Assembly: GCF_016908115.1 (NCBI RefSeq)
Contig: NZ_JAFBDH010000006.1
Coordinates: forward strand, 62,001-126,000
Length of the DNA stretch: 64,000 nt
Reading direction: 5' to 3'
Origin: Peptoniphilus gorbachii
Lineage (GTDB): Bacteria; Bacillota; Clostridia; Tissierellales; Peptoniphilaceae
Position 1 is the first letter of the stretch; each line of letters opens with the position of its first letter. Below, piece by piece: positions 25,407-34,722 of the stretch. A program made the translations under genes and the position numbers. A model generated the notes under the pieces. It was not told the origin of the DNA. It made no database searches and saw only the letters and a program-made list of their open reading frames with translations.

Positions 25407-27638
25407 TTAAATATTTTTTATACTTACTGATCTTTCACTAGAATCCCACTCAATATTTTGATCTATTCCATCTTCTGTATTTCCATTTGTAAGACCGAAG
25501 GCCTTAGAAATATTTGTAATAGGAAGAAATATTCTATTATTTTCGATTTTTACCTTTGAATATAAATTTTCTCTCACTCCATTTATTTCTATTTCAGAAG
25601 AATCAATTTGTACTTTTACAAGTCTACCTTCCTTAGTAAAGCTTGCAAGTCTCTTATCTTCATCCCACTTGACATCAAGGCCCAAGATTTCTGCAATAAG
25701 TCTCATAGGTAAAAGAGTCCTATTATTTTCAATCATTGGAGCTACATCAACTTTCACTTTTTTACTTTCGCCCATATTTAGAACTTCATAATAGCTTTTT
25801 CCTATATAAAAGTTACAAGTCTTTTCTTCTCTTTCTTGCACCTTTTTATTTTCTATTCCTTTTTCCCTGTCATTTTTTTCATCCTTGCCAGAATAATTTA
25901 CAAATACAGGATAAGTCTTTTCTATATTATCTCTATGTGTTAAAGAGTCGTAATTATTTTCATATACGTCAACTATTTCAGCATTATCTTCTATATCTAT
26001 CCAATGAATTTCACTATTCTTTTCATCTTCAGAATAATTAAATTCAATTACTTGAACTGTTCCTGAAACTTCATTTGCTACTAATACTAGAGGCTTTCCT
26101 GTTGGAGAGTCTTTTGCTTCTATGGCACACAAACCTTCTGGTCCAATATTTCCTCTTTTTTCAAGTCCAATTTCTTCTTTATCATTTACAGACTTAATAA
26201 AAATTCTGTTGTTAAAATAATCTTTATAAACTGGATTACTTGGATCAGTAATATCATAAATCATAATTCCTGAAATTCTTTCAAGACCAACTATGGCATA
26301 AGTCTTATCCTTTATATTTAATACAGCTATATTTTCAGCTTCAGGTCCTTTTTTATTTGATCTTGCATCTAATTTATCTGGACCTTTATCCTCGTCATAA
26401 CTTGTATTAAAGAAATCAGGAAAAATTCTCGCTGTGATTTTTTCAAAGTCTGAGCCAGAATTGTAAACTCTTGTCAAATCACTTGCATCATAAATTGAAA
26501 AAGATCTGCCACCTAGAAGATAAATTTTATTTTCATCTAGTCCATCTGTCTTATCATTATCAAGGTATTCAGTTTTCTTGTTAGCTTTTTCGTCAAACTT
26601 TTTAGATTTTGTATTTTCGTATTTATTTTTCTTTTTGCCCCATTCCCTTGCATCGCCTTCATTGGCAGTTAATATATAATCTTTTCCATCCTTTGATAGA
26701 AAGGCAATACCATCTGGCATTGGAGTTCCAAAAAAATTGTCCCTCTTTATATCAATCTTGGCATTGTCACCCTTTCCTCTAACTGCATCAATTTCATTAC
26801 CAGGTAAACTGTGATCAATAAAGCCAAGACCCTTTACATAATTTATTTTTCCACTTTCAATATCAATTGAAGCTATGGCATTATTTTCTTGAAGTGATAC
26901 ATAAGCAGTCTTATTATCATCAGAAATAGCAATATATTCTGGCTCAAGGTCTTCTACTGGATTTGAATCTTTCTTTAAAAGAAGACCGTCTTTTAAAGCT
27001 TTATCTCTATCAATATTAAATTCAACTTTATTTGTGCTTTTATCTTCAACATTAATAATTGTTACGCTGCCCTTGGGGTCCACTGCTCCCTTATCATAGC
27101 CTTCTCTTGGCTCACCTTCATCTGCTGATAAAATATACTTCCCGTCTTTTGTGAAAGTAACCATGTCAGGCTGTACTCCAGATTCATATGCTTCTACAAA
27201 ATTTCCATCTTTATCTAAAATTACAATGTGACCATTATTTTTGTAATCTTCATCTTGCACTGCAACAGCAAGTAAATTTTTTTCATTGGAATAAGAAACT
27301 GAGGTCATATCTCCTACATTTATGTCTTGACCTTTTAAGGCATCTCCTATATTTATTCTTTTCTTACACTCTGTACTTCCATCACTATTAATTTTTACAA
27401 GGTCAATGCTTTGTGTCACGCCACTTACAAGATAAAAAACTTTGTCTTTTTTGTTGTAAGTCACAATTTCAGCAACTCCACCATTTGCATTTGCTCTTCC
27501 CACTGAATAAGAAGAAAGCTCTCTTACAAATCCTCTGTCGCTATCATTTTTTTGATAAGTTTCTGCAGCAAAGGCAGGTACAAATAAGGACATACATGTT
27601 ACAGTGACAAGTCCTAACTTTAAAATAATTTTTTTCAT
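25407..27638 (-). CDS. Secreted choice-of-anchor I domain protein with a C-terminal stalk domain
   Basis: A 743-residue exported protein. After a signal peptide (KKIILKLGLVTVTCMSLFVP, ending AFA) comes a beta-propeller-like region of the choice-of-anchor I type: YVLSADEGEPREGYDKGAVD-like text, FLSKDGKDYILTANEGDARE, DARSNKKGPEAENIAVLNI and KRGNIGPEGLCAIEA. An acidic/basic linker follows (about 605-620). The C-terminus has copper-amine-oxidase N-terminal (stalk) repeats: MIENNRTLLPMRLIAEILGL and KIENNRIFLPITNISKAFGL, a fold that binds cell wall or acts as a spacer. The start is ATG 27638, six bases after GGAGG. Its catalytic activity, if any, is unknown; relatives are annotated as phosphatase- or esterase-like. 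Confidence 0.8.
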   Translation of the reverse strand: MKKIILKLGLVTVTCMSLFVPAFAAETYQKNDSDRGFVRELSSYSVGRANANGGVAEIVTYNKKDKVFYLVSGVTQSIDLVKINSDGSTECKKRINIGDALKGQDINVGDMTSVSYSNEKNLLAVAVQDEDYKNNGHIVILDKDGNFVEAYESGVQPDMVTFTKDGKYILSADEGEPREGYDKGAVDPKGSVTIINVEDKSTNKVEFNIDRDKALKDGLLLKKDSNPVEDLEPEYIAISDDNKTAYVSLQENNAIASIDIESGKINYVKGLGFIDHSLPGNEIDAVRGKGDNAKIDIKRDNFFGTPMPDGIAFLSKDGKDYILTANEGDAREWGKKKNKYENTKSKKFDEKANKKTEYLDNDKTDGLDENKIYLLGGRSFSIYDASDLTRVYNSGSDFEKITARIFPDFFNTSYDEDKGPDKLDARSNKKGPEAENIAVLNIKDKTYAIVGLERISGIMIYDITDPSNPVYKDYFNNRIFIKSVNDKEEIGLEKRGNIGPEGLCAIEAKDSPTGKPLVLVANEVSGTVQVIEFNYSEDEKNSEIHWIDIEDNAEIVDVYENNYDSLTHRDNIEKTYPVFVNYSGKDEKNDREKGIENKKVQEREEKTCNFYIGKSYYEVLNMGESKKVKVDVAPMIENNRTLLPMRLIAEILGLDVKWDEDKRLASFTKEGRLVKVQIDSSEIEINGVRENLYSKVKIENNRIFLPITNISKAFGLTNGNTEDGIDQNIEWDSSERSVSIKNI

Positions 27639-27713
27639 AAGTGCCTCCAATACTATTTCTTAAATGTTATAAGGGAAATGTATAAAGTTTTATAAAAGAT
27701 AGTAAATTATTGG

Positions 27714-27744
27714 TAAAAAAAACTTCTAGGTAATACCTAGAAGT
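27714..27744 (-). terminator. Terminator of ppx-ppk
   Basis: ACTTCTAGGTA (27722-27732) and TACCTAGAAGT (27734-27744) are a perfect palindrome around one base, followed leftward by eight T. Confidence 0.9.
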
Positions 27745-27766
27745 CCAATATTAATTTATAGATTTT

Positions 27767-29908
27767 TTATTTTTTAAAAATTTTTAATAATTTGCCAAAG
27801 AAAGATTCTTCTTTCTTTTCTTTATTTACAACTTTTTCTTTTTCTTCAACTATTTTTTCGACCTTACTTTTTGCAGCAAAATTTTTCTCTTCAGCTTCCA
27901 TTACAAAATATTTTTGAGATGAAAATTCTTCCTCATCTTTTTTTATCTTTTCGTATTCACCACTGCTATTCATAAGTCTTGCACTGACATTGTCCTTAAT
28001 TTGAATTTCTAAATATTTTAAGATTCTTTCTTTAATTTCTGAATCTAATATTGGTGTTGCTATTTCCACTCTATTTTCTGTATTTCTAGTCATTAAGTCT
28101 GCAGAGGAAATATACATTACTGGGTCGTCTTTTCCAAAAACATATACCCTTGGATGTTCCAAAAATCTTCCCACAATAGATCTAATTCTAATATTTTCAC
28201 TTTGATCTTTTATGCCTGGAAGTAGGCAAGAAATTCCTCTTATAATTAAATCAACCTTTACTCCCTTTTGTGAAGCTTCAATAAATTTTTCTATAAAGTC
28301 CTTATCAGTTAGTGAATTAAATTTACAAAGTATATATCCATTTTCTCCCTTTGCAATTTCATTTTCTAAGTGATGCATTAAGCCCGTTTTTAAAGTAGTT
28401 GGCGATTGCAATAGATGCATATATTTTCCATCTAAATTTCCTATAGACATATTTTTGAAAAAGTCTGTGGCATCAAGACCAATTTCTGGGCTTGCTGTCA
28501 TAAGAGAAAAATCTGTGTATTGCTTTGCTGTTGACTCATTATAATTTCCAGTTCCAATTTGTGTAATGTAAGTCAAATTTTCTGTCTTTGGATTTCTAAA
28601 AGTTATTAAGCATATTTTAGAATGCATCTTGTACTTATTAAAGCCATAAATAATGTTACAGCCTTCTTCATAAAGTATGTTTGCATAATTTATATTAGAT
28701 TCCTCATCAAACCTAGCTTTTAGTTCAACAAAAACTGTAACTTCTTTTCCATTTTGTGCAGCTTCTGTTAAATATCTTACAACTTTAGAATTTTTTGCAA
28801 GTCTATAAATTGTTATTTTTATTGATTTGCAATCTGGATCATTGGCTGCTTCCTTTAAAAGACTTATAAAGGTGTCCATGCTCTCATAAGGATAGGATAA
28901 AATTCTATCTTTATGTCTAACATCATCAATTACACTTTTACTAAAATCAGCTGGGTTATATTGAATTAAATCCCTATAAAGAAGTTTAGTTTTTATTGCA
29001 TTTGGTATTTCATCAATTAAAGAAAAGACATATTTCATATTAAGAGGTGACTCAAGAGGAAAATAAGCATCTTGAGTTAATTCAATTTTTTCTAGTAAAA
29101 AGTTAAGTGCTTGTTTAGAAAGTTTGCCCTCTGATTCTAGTCTAACTACATTAAGTCTTTTTCTCTTCTTTAAGATGCTCTTCATGTATTCAGTATAATC
29201 ATCAAATTCTTCCCAAGTGTCTCTATCATCGACAAAGTCAGTATTTCTTGTAACTTTTATAATGTTTTTTGATAATATTTTATATTCTTTAAAGATTTGA
29301 TCTATTTGATTTAAAATAATTTCTTCCATCAGTATATATTCAACATTTTCACCTGGAAGAAGTAAATATTTTGGATAAGTATTTCTAACGGGAACTATAC
29401 CAAATACTTTTTCTTTATCTTTTTCAAGATGTGCAAAAGCATATAATTTTGTGTTTTCTAAAAAAGGAAAGGGATGATTAATATCTACAATTTGAGGAGA
29501 AACCAATTGGTCAATTCTCTTCATATAAAAATCTTCCACAAATTTTTTTTGTTCCAAATTTAAATCGCTGTAATTTAGTTTTTTAATATTAGAATTTTCT
29601 AACTCTTCACTTACTTTTTTAAATATTTCGTCTTTTTCCCTATACATTTCTGGCAATGCTTTTAAAATTGCACTAATTTGCTCTTCTGCATTCATGCCAG
29701 TTTTATTATCCTTGACTTCTTTTTTTAGAGAAGAAAGATCATGAAGAGAACCAACTCTTACCATAAAAAATTCGTCTAAATTCGAAACAAAAATACTTAC
29801 AAATTTTAATTTTTCAAGAGCTGGCACGCAATCTTCAGTTGCTTCCAATAATACTCTCTCATTAAATCTAAGCCATGACAATTCTCTATTTTGAAAATAA
29901 GATTTCAT
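27767..29908 (-). CDS. ppk1: Polyphosphate kinase 1
   Basis: A 713-residue PPK1, which makes polyphosphate from ATP. Evidence: N-terminal FQNRELSWLRFNERVLLEA, then NLDEFFMVRVGSLHDL; the phospholipase-D-like catalytic half has FVELKARFDEESNINYANIL, NKYKMHSKICLIT (active His), GTGNYNESTAKQYTDFSL, and SSADLMTRNTENRVEIATPI. The last 50 residues or so are a Lys/Glu-rich tail not present in all PPK1 proteins. It overlaps ppx by 23 bases, so the synthetic and degradative or sensing enzymes are co-translated. A perfect terminator follows. Confidence 0.93.
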   Translation of the reverse strand: MKSYFQNRELSWLRFNERVLLEATEDCVPALEKLKFVSIFVSNLDEFFMVRVGSLHDLSSLKKEVKDNKTGMNAEEQISAILKALPEMYREKDEIFKKVSEELENSNIKKLNYSDLNLEQKKFVEDFYMKRIDQLVSPQIVDINHPFPFLENTKLYAFAHLEKDKEKVFGIVPVRNTYPKYLLLPGENVEYILMEEIILNQIDQIFKEYKILSKNIIKVTRNTDFVDDRDTWEEFDDYTEYMKSILKKRKRLNVVRLESEGKLSKQALNFLLEKIELTQDAYFPLESPLNMKYVFSLIDEIPNAIKTKLLYRDLIQYNPADFSKSVIDDVRHKDRILSYPYESMDTFISLLKEAANDPDCKSIKITIYRLAKNSKVVRYLTEAAQNGKEVTVFVELKARFDEESNINYANILYEEGCNIIYGFNKYKMHSKICLITFRNPKTENLTYITQIGTGNYNESTAKQYTDFSLMTASPEIGLDATDFFKNMSIGNLDGKYMHLLQSPTTLKTGLMHHLENEIAKGENGYILCKFNSLTDKDFIEKFIEASQKGVKVDLIIRGISCLLPGIKDQSENIRIRSIVGRFLEHPRVYVFGKDDPVMYISSADLMTRNTENRVEIATPILDSEIKERILKYLEIQIKDNVSARLMNSSGEYEKIKKDEEEFSSQKYFVMEAEEKNFAAKSKVEKIVEEKEKVVNKEKKEESFFGKLLKIFKK

Positions 29909-30803
29909 TATTACCTTCCAATACTTTATAAATTAAATAACCTTCTCTAAGACCATTATCAGAGACTTCAATTTCATCTATCCCAAATTTTTCCATTAAA
30001 ATTTTTAAAATAATAATTCCAGGAACTATTGTGTGAATTCTAGCAGGATTAGTCCTTATAATTGACCTAATAGTCTCAGTATTTCTATCCTTAATAAGAT
30101 TTAAGAGCTTGTAGATATCTTTAAGAGTAAATTTTTTCTCATCTTCATTCCATAAATCTGCTATAACTTTTCCCGTAGTTCTTATTGTTCCACCAATGCC
30201 AATTAATTTATTTTCTTTGCTTGAAAAATGTGAAGAATTTAATTCTCTAATAACTGATTTTTCAATTGCACGAATTTCGCTTTTCTTTGGCAAAATTCTT
30301 GATACATTTTCTCCAAAAAGTAAAAGTGAACCCGTCTTTAAATTAATATATTCGCGAGGCCCATCTTCTTCAAAATAAACTACTTCTGTACTGGCACCAC
30401 CAATATCAACTGATATACCACTGTCTACTTTGATCTCACTTCTAATTCCAACATTTCCAAGGAAAGCTTCTTCAACTTGTTCTAATACATCAATGTCGAT
30501 GTCAAGATCCTTTTTTACTTCTTCTAGCACTTCTTCTGTATTTTCTAAATTTCTTAGTGATGCTGTTGCAAAGGGCGAAAAAGTATCAACATTTAATTCA
30601 ATAACAATGTTTTTTATACTAGAAAGGGTCTTAATAAGTTTTTTTATTCCCTTGCCAGAAAGTTCGCCATCATGCACATAAGTAATAAGTCCAGCAGTGT
30701 ACTTCTTGTTTAAAACTTTTTTAAAATTTTTTTTGTTTTCATTAATATCAAATACAATTAATCTAATTGTATTTGAACCTATATCTACTATTGCGTGTCT
30801 CAT
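29886..30803 (-). CDS. ppx: Exopolyphosphatase / guanosine pentaphosphatase family protein
   Basis: A 305-residue Ppx/GppA phosphatase with the actin-like ATPase fold. Motifs: AIVDIGSNTIRLIVFDI (phosphate 1), ASLRNLENTEEVLEEV, GISVDIGGASTEVVYF (phosphate 2) and LIGIGGTIRTTGKV. It is a short form without the C-terminal HD domain of E. coli Ppx. It hydrolyses polyphosphate or pppGpp; sequence alone does not separate the two. I use ATG 30803, which has GAGGGG directly upstream; an upstream ATG at 30821 would place the ribosome site inside the gene. It overlaps ppk1 by 23 bases. Confidence 0.88.
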   Translation of the reverse strand: MRHAIVDIGSNTIRLIVFDINENKKNFKKVLNKKYTAGLITYVHDGELSGKGIKKLIKTLSSIKNIVIELNVDTFSPFATASLRNLENTEEVLEEVKKDLDIDIDVLEQVEEAFLGNVGIRSEIKVDSGISVDIGGASTEVVYFEEDGPREYINLKTGSLLLFGENVSRILPKKSEIRAIEKSVIRELNSSHFSSKENKLIGIGGTIRTTGKVIADLWNEDEKKFTLKDIYKLLNLIKDRNTETIRSIIRTNPARIHTIVPGIIILKILMEKFGIDEIEVSDNGLREGYLIYKVLEGNNEILFSK

Positions 30804-30834
30804 AAATCCCCTCACCAACATCTTAAACTTTAAA

Positions 30835-30873
30835 TGTAAATTTTTTGTAAAATCATTTTGTAAAATCCGTAAA
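30835..30873 (-). promoter_or_regulatory. Pho-box-like repeat array upstream of ppx-ppk
   Basis: On the coding strand TTTACG and three TTTACA hexamers occur at 30873-30868, 30864-30859, 30851-30846 and 30840-30835, with steps of 9, 13 and 11 bases. Firmicute PhoP sites are repeated TT(A/C/T)ACA hexamers about 11 bp apart, and polyphosphate genes are plausible targets. No PhoP-PhoR genes are in this window. Confidence 0.4.
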
Positions 30874-30911
30874 TTTTATTATTTTATTTATATCCAATTT
30901 TAGAATTTTAA

Positions 30912-30938
30912 ATAAAAAACACGGCATAAACCGTGTTT
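30912..30938 (-). terminator. Terminator of the M16C peptidase - inositol phosphatase unit
   Basis: AAACACGG (30917-30924) and CCGTGTTT (30931-30938) form a perfect 8-bp stem, followed leftward by TTTTTTATTT. Confidence 0.9.
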
Positions 30939-30941
30939 AAA

Positions 30942-31718
30942 CTAATAAATAAATCTTTTCAATTCTTCTACTGCAGCCTTATTGCCGCAAATTATGCCTC
31001 CTTGTCTCTCACATTTTACTTCTTCTCCATGCATATTAACTACAAGACCACCTGCTTCTCTTACAATTAATGTTCCAGCAGCATAGTCCCAAAGATTAAG
31101 TGCGTCATCTATAAAAGCATCATATCTGCCACAAGAAGCGTAACACATTTCCAGGGCAGCAGATCCAATTCTTCTTAATCCATTGGTATTGTCAAAGATA
31201 AATCTTAAGATCTCAAAAGTTTCATCTGAACGATTAACTCTTCCCCCACCTGTACCTGCTCCAATTAAGGTATCAGAAAATTTTTTGTCAGGAGAAACAC
31301 TTATGTCACGTCCATTTAATTTTGCCCCTTCATTTTTTATTGCAGAGAAAAATTCATCTCTAAAGGGATCGTAAATTGCTCCAAGAACAATTTCAGATTT
31401 TTCTAAAAGTGCAAGACTTATTACAGAGTGATTAAAGCCATGAACTAAATTTGTTGTGCCATCAACTGGATCTAAAACCCAAGTATATTCCTTTAAATCT
31501 TCTTTAGACTTGCCCTTTTCTTCTGCCAAGAGATTGGAGCCACTTATTAATTTTAAAAGATTTTCCTCTAAAAATTCTTGAACCTTAAAATCAACTTCTG
31601 TAACAAAATCATTTCTGCCCTTCATCTCAAAATTATTTTTTGGATCCAGGTCAAAGAAAATTTTTGAGGCTTCTTTCATTAATTTTTCAACTTTTTCTAG
31701 TATTTCATGATAATTAAT
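30942..31718 (-). CDS. Inositol monophosphatase family protein, probable AUU start
   Basis: A metal-dependent phosphatase of the IMPase/SuhB/CysQ family. Motifs: KGRNDFVTEVDFKVQEFL, LAEEKG (metal Glu), WVLDPVDGTTNLVHGF (metal Asp cluster), and LNLWDYAAGTLIVREAGG near the C-terminus. The ORF's first ATG (31679) has no ribosome site and would cut off half of the N-terminal helix. In frame upstream, NYHEILEKVEKLMKEASKI completes the helix expected for the family, and a GGAGG (31726-31730) sits seven bases before an ATT codon at 31718. I therefore call an AUU start; the peptide is 259 residues. The ribosome site begins just after the stop of the M16C gene, so the two are coupled. Substrate unknown. 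Confidence 0.8.
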   Translation of the reverse strand: MNYHEILEKVEKLMKEASKIFFDLDPKNNFEMKGRNDFVTEVDFKVQEFLEENLLKLISGSNLLAEEKGKSKEDLKEYTWVLDPVDGTTNLVHGFNHSVISLALLEKSEIVLGAIYDPFRDEFFSAIKNEGAKLNGRDISVSPDKKFSDTLIGAGTGGGRVNRSDETFEILRFIFDNTNGLRRIGSAALEMCYASCGRYDAFIDDALNLWDYAAGTLIVREAGGLVVNMHGEEVKCERQGGIICGNKAAVEELKRFIY

Positions 31719-31732
31719 AATAAAACCTCCAA

Positions 31733-34624
31733 CTATTTAATTGATTTGATTTCTTTAAATAGACTTGCATCTTCTCTAATTATACTTTCACTGCCAAAGG
31801 CTGCTAAATAATTTTTCTTCATGGCCTCATCAAATACTTTTCCATAAGAATTTAATTTTTCCACATTAGTTTCCAAGGCTTCTTTCTTAGATTTTTCTAT
31901 ATCTTCTGCTGTAAGTCCAGTTATAAATCTTGATAAATTAATATCTCCAATTTGTTCTGGCGATAAAAGTGGATCAAAGGCATTCATAGATCCAATAATA
32001 AAGTCTTTTAAATCTTTATCAGAAATTTTTAAATTTTCAACAAAATTTCCAATATTGTCATAAACATCAACAGTATTTTTTAAATTTGGATCCCTGTAAG
32101 AATAAGTTGCCATGTCACCATTTCTTCCAATAGTAATTCCTGCACCGTAGGCACCACCCTTGGCTCTTATTTCATTGTGAAGATAAGATGAATTTAAAAT
32201 ATTTGCAAGAACTGTAAGGTCTCCTGTGTATTTTATTCCAAGTTTTTCAAGGTCATATCCCTTAGAAACATAAACTACATTTGAAGTCGTGTAAAGCCCT
32301 TCATTTTTATTGTCACTAGAAAATTCATAAGCACTTCTTTTTATATTTTTAACTTCTAATTTTTCTATATAATTTTCAAATTCATCCTTAATATTATTTA
32401 AGTCAGAAATATTTCCTGTTGTTGAAATAATTAAATTATCCCTTACAAATAATTTTTCATAAATTTTTTCTGCTGCTTTCTCAAAGTCTTCCCATTTATC
32501 TTCAAAGTTTTCCACTAAATCTATCATAAATTCATAATAATCTAGTCCACCAAGCTGAGATTGAAGCTCTGCAACTTTAGAATAGTAGGATTTTAAAATT
32601 GAAATTATAAATTGATGTCCATTTTGTAACATTGTGGACTCAACTCTTGATTTTAAAATATTTAAAAGTTCTTTAACTCTTTTCTTTGAATCAATAAGAG
32701 AATTATACATAATTTCATCAACTATTTCTAAGCCTCTTTTTAGGTTTTCTGCAGTGGATTTCATTTTCACATTCATTCTAAGTGAATATTTTTCCTTATC
32801 CTTTGAATCAACATAAAGAGTTGGATTAAAAGTTATGCCGCCAGTTGCCTTATAAATTTCGTTATTTAATTCTTCATAGGAATAATTTTTTGTGTCAAGA
32901 AGTCCAATTAGTGAAAGAAGAAGGGACATTGTCTCAATTTCATCTTTTTCAATAAAAGATATGTCGTGAGAAATTGTTGTGTAGACTATGCCATTTGTCT
33001 CTTGATTTGACTTTAGATAAATTACACCACGAATTTTATCCTTTTCCAATTCATAATCTGTAACCTTTTTTTCTATGTCAGAAAGTTCAAGAGAAGGAAT
33101 AGTTTTTTTTGCTTCAAGAGAATCTTCTTGGGTTTGATATTTTTCCAGTTCAAGACTTTTTTTAATTATTTCTTCTCTTTCTTCATGAGACATTTTTTCC
33201 TTTAGGGCTCTTAATTCTTCTCTTAACTCTTTTTCTTCTTTTTCATTTTTATCAAGAAGAGGTCTTGCAGATAAATTTACAGAATAATTATTGTCAATTA
33301 ATTTTTCTTTAATATAATTTTCTACAAAATTATCATCAATTTTTTCCTTAACTTCACTTAATACATCATTATAATATAGAGCATCAAGTGGAGACTCGTC
33401 ATAAAGCCATGAATTTAGGGCCCTTATATAATAAATAATTGCCTTTTGTGTGCCGCCACCTTCTCTAAAAATAAATTCAAATTTATTTAAAGTTGCTTCA
33501 AGTAAATCTCTATCGATTCCATTTTTTACTAAGTCTCTTAAAGTTTTATCTAAAATTTTTAAAAATTCATCTTTTTTATCTGCGTCAGTATTTTTTAAGA
33601 CAATAGAAAGGTCTAGCGGTAGTGAAGATGAAGTTTCTGAATAGACATCTTCAGCAAGTCCTGATTCAAGAATTGCCTTTTTAAGTGGTCCAGCCTGTGC
33701 ATCAATTAAAAGTTCAGCTAATAGATCACGCATAAAGACATCCATCTTTGAATCAGCATAGCCAATAGTCCAACCCTTAGATAAATAATCTATTTTTTCC
33801 TTCATCTCTTCCTTTGAAGCAGAAAAAGTAATTTCAACATTTTTAGTTTCTTTAATTTCATCATTTAAAATTATTTTTGAATTAATTTCTTGTCTATCAA
33901 AGTCAGCTAAATAATTTTTATCTATAAAATCTAGAGCTTCTTCCATATTTTGATTCCCGTAGAGATAGATGTAAGAATTTGATGGATGATAATAAGTTTT
34001 GTGATAATTTTTAAATTCTTCATAGGACAAACTTGGAATTAATTTTGGATCTCCACCAGAATCAACTCCATAAGATGAGTTTTCATGAAGATTAAAAATC
34101 ATGGCATCAGAGACAATATTTTCTGAAGAAGAATAAACTCCCTTCATTTCATTGTAAACAACGCCATTGTATTTTAATTCGTCATCCTCATTTTTTAAAT
34201 CGTAATGCCAACCTTCTTGAAGAAATATTTTTTCTTCTTCATAAATACTTGGATATAAAACTGCATCTAAATAGACATCCATTAAGTTGTAAAAATCTTT
34301 TTCATTTCGACTTGATATTGGATAAATAGTCTTGTCTGGAAAAGTCATGGCATTTAAAAAAGTTTGCAGTGATGACTTAATTAAATCCATAAAAGGCTCC
34401 TTAGTTTTATATTTTCGTGAGCCAGAAAGTACACAGTGCTCAACAATATGGCAAACTCCATTGCCCTTTTCAGGTGGAGTTCTAAAGCCAATGCCAAAGG
34501 CCTTGTTTTCGTCATTATTTTCTAGTGTTAAAACTTTTGCGCTAGTTTTTATATGAGAATAGACTTTGCAATTTGATGCAACTTCGTCTATATATTTTTC
34601 TTCGATTAATTTATAATTTTTCAA
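31733..34624 (-). CDS. M16C-family zinc peptidase (presequence-protease type)
   Basis: A 963-residue insulinase-superfamily peptidase. The inverted zinc motif H-x-x-E-H appears as CHIVEHCVLSGSRKY near residue 60, with the downstream glutamate in NEMKGVYSS. The KTKEPFMDLIKSSLQTFLNA and TFPDKTIYPISSRNEKDF segments are typical of M16C (PreP) proteins, which form a closed chamber that degrades peptides. The whole protein has the usual two halves, including a helical hinge around residues 480-530. It lacks a signal peptide, so it is cytoplasmic. The start is TTG at 34624 (six bases after GGAGGG), not the upstream ATG in frame. It has a clear promoter and is followed by the inositol phosphatase gene. 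Confidence 0.88.
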   Translation of the reverse strand: MKNYKLIEEKYIDEVASNCKVYSHIKTSAKVLTLENNDENKAFGIGFRTPPEKGNGVCHIVEHCVLSGSRKYKTKEPFMDLIKSSLQTFLNAMTFPDKTIYPISSRNEKDFYNLMDVYLDAVLYPSIYEEEKIFLQEGWHYDLKNEDDELKYNGVVYNEMKGVYSSSENIVSDAMIFNLHENSSYGVDSGGDPKLIPSLSYEEFKNYHKTYYHPSNSYIYLYGNQNMEEALDFIDKNYLADFDRQEINSKIILNDEIKETKNVEITFSASKEEMKEKIDYLSKGWTIGYADSKMDVFMRDLLAELLIDAQAGPLKKAILESGLAEDVYSETSSSLPLDLSIVLKNTDADKKDEFLKILDKTLRDLVKNGIDRDLLEATLNKFEFIFREGGGTQKAIIYYIRALNSWLYDESPLDALYYNDVLSEVKEKIDDNFVENYIKEKLIDNNYSVNLSARPLLDKNEKEEKELREELRALKEKMSHEEREEIIKKSLELEKYQTQEDSLEAKKTIPSLELSDIEKKVTDYELEKDKIRGVIYLKSNQETNGIVYTTISHDISFIEKDEIETMSLLLSLIGLLDTKNYSYEELNNEIYKATGGITFNPTLYVDSKDKEKYSLRMNVKMKSTAENLKRGLEIVDEIMYNSLIDSKKRVKELLNILKSRVESTMLQNGHQFIISILKSYYSKVAELQSQLGGLDYYEFMIDLVENFEDKWEDFEKAAEKIYEKLFVRDNLIISTTGNISDLNNIKDEFENYIEKLEVKNIKRSAYEFSSDNKNEGLYTTSNVVYVSKGYDLEKLGIKYTGDLTVLANILNSSYLHNEIRAKGGAYGAGITIGRNGDMATYSYRDPNLKNTVDVYDNIGNFVENLKISDKDLKDFIIGSMNAFDPLLSPEQIGDINLSRFITGLTAEDIEKSKKEALETNVEKLNSYGKVFDEAMKKNYLAAFGSESIIREDASLFKEIKSIK

Positions 34625-34643
34625 GTTAATCCCTCCATTCCTT

Positions 34644-34672
34644 ATTATACTTGTAATAAAACAATTTAACAA
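34644..34672 (-). promoter_or_regulatory. Promoter of the M16C peptidase gene
   Basis: TTGTTA (34672-34667), 17-bp spacer, TATAAT (34649-34644), 20 bases before the TTG start. Confidence 0.75.
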
Positions 34673-34722
34673 ATTGAATTAAGTCTTGTAAAAATTGGGT
34701 AAAACTAAATCGAGGTGAGATT

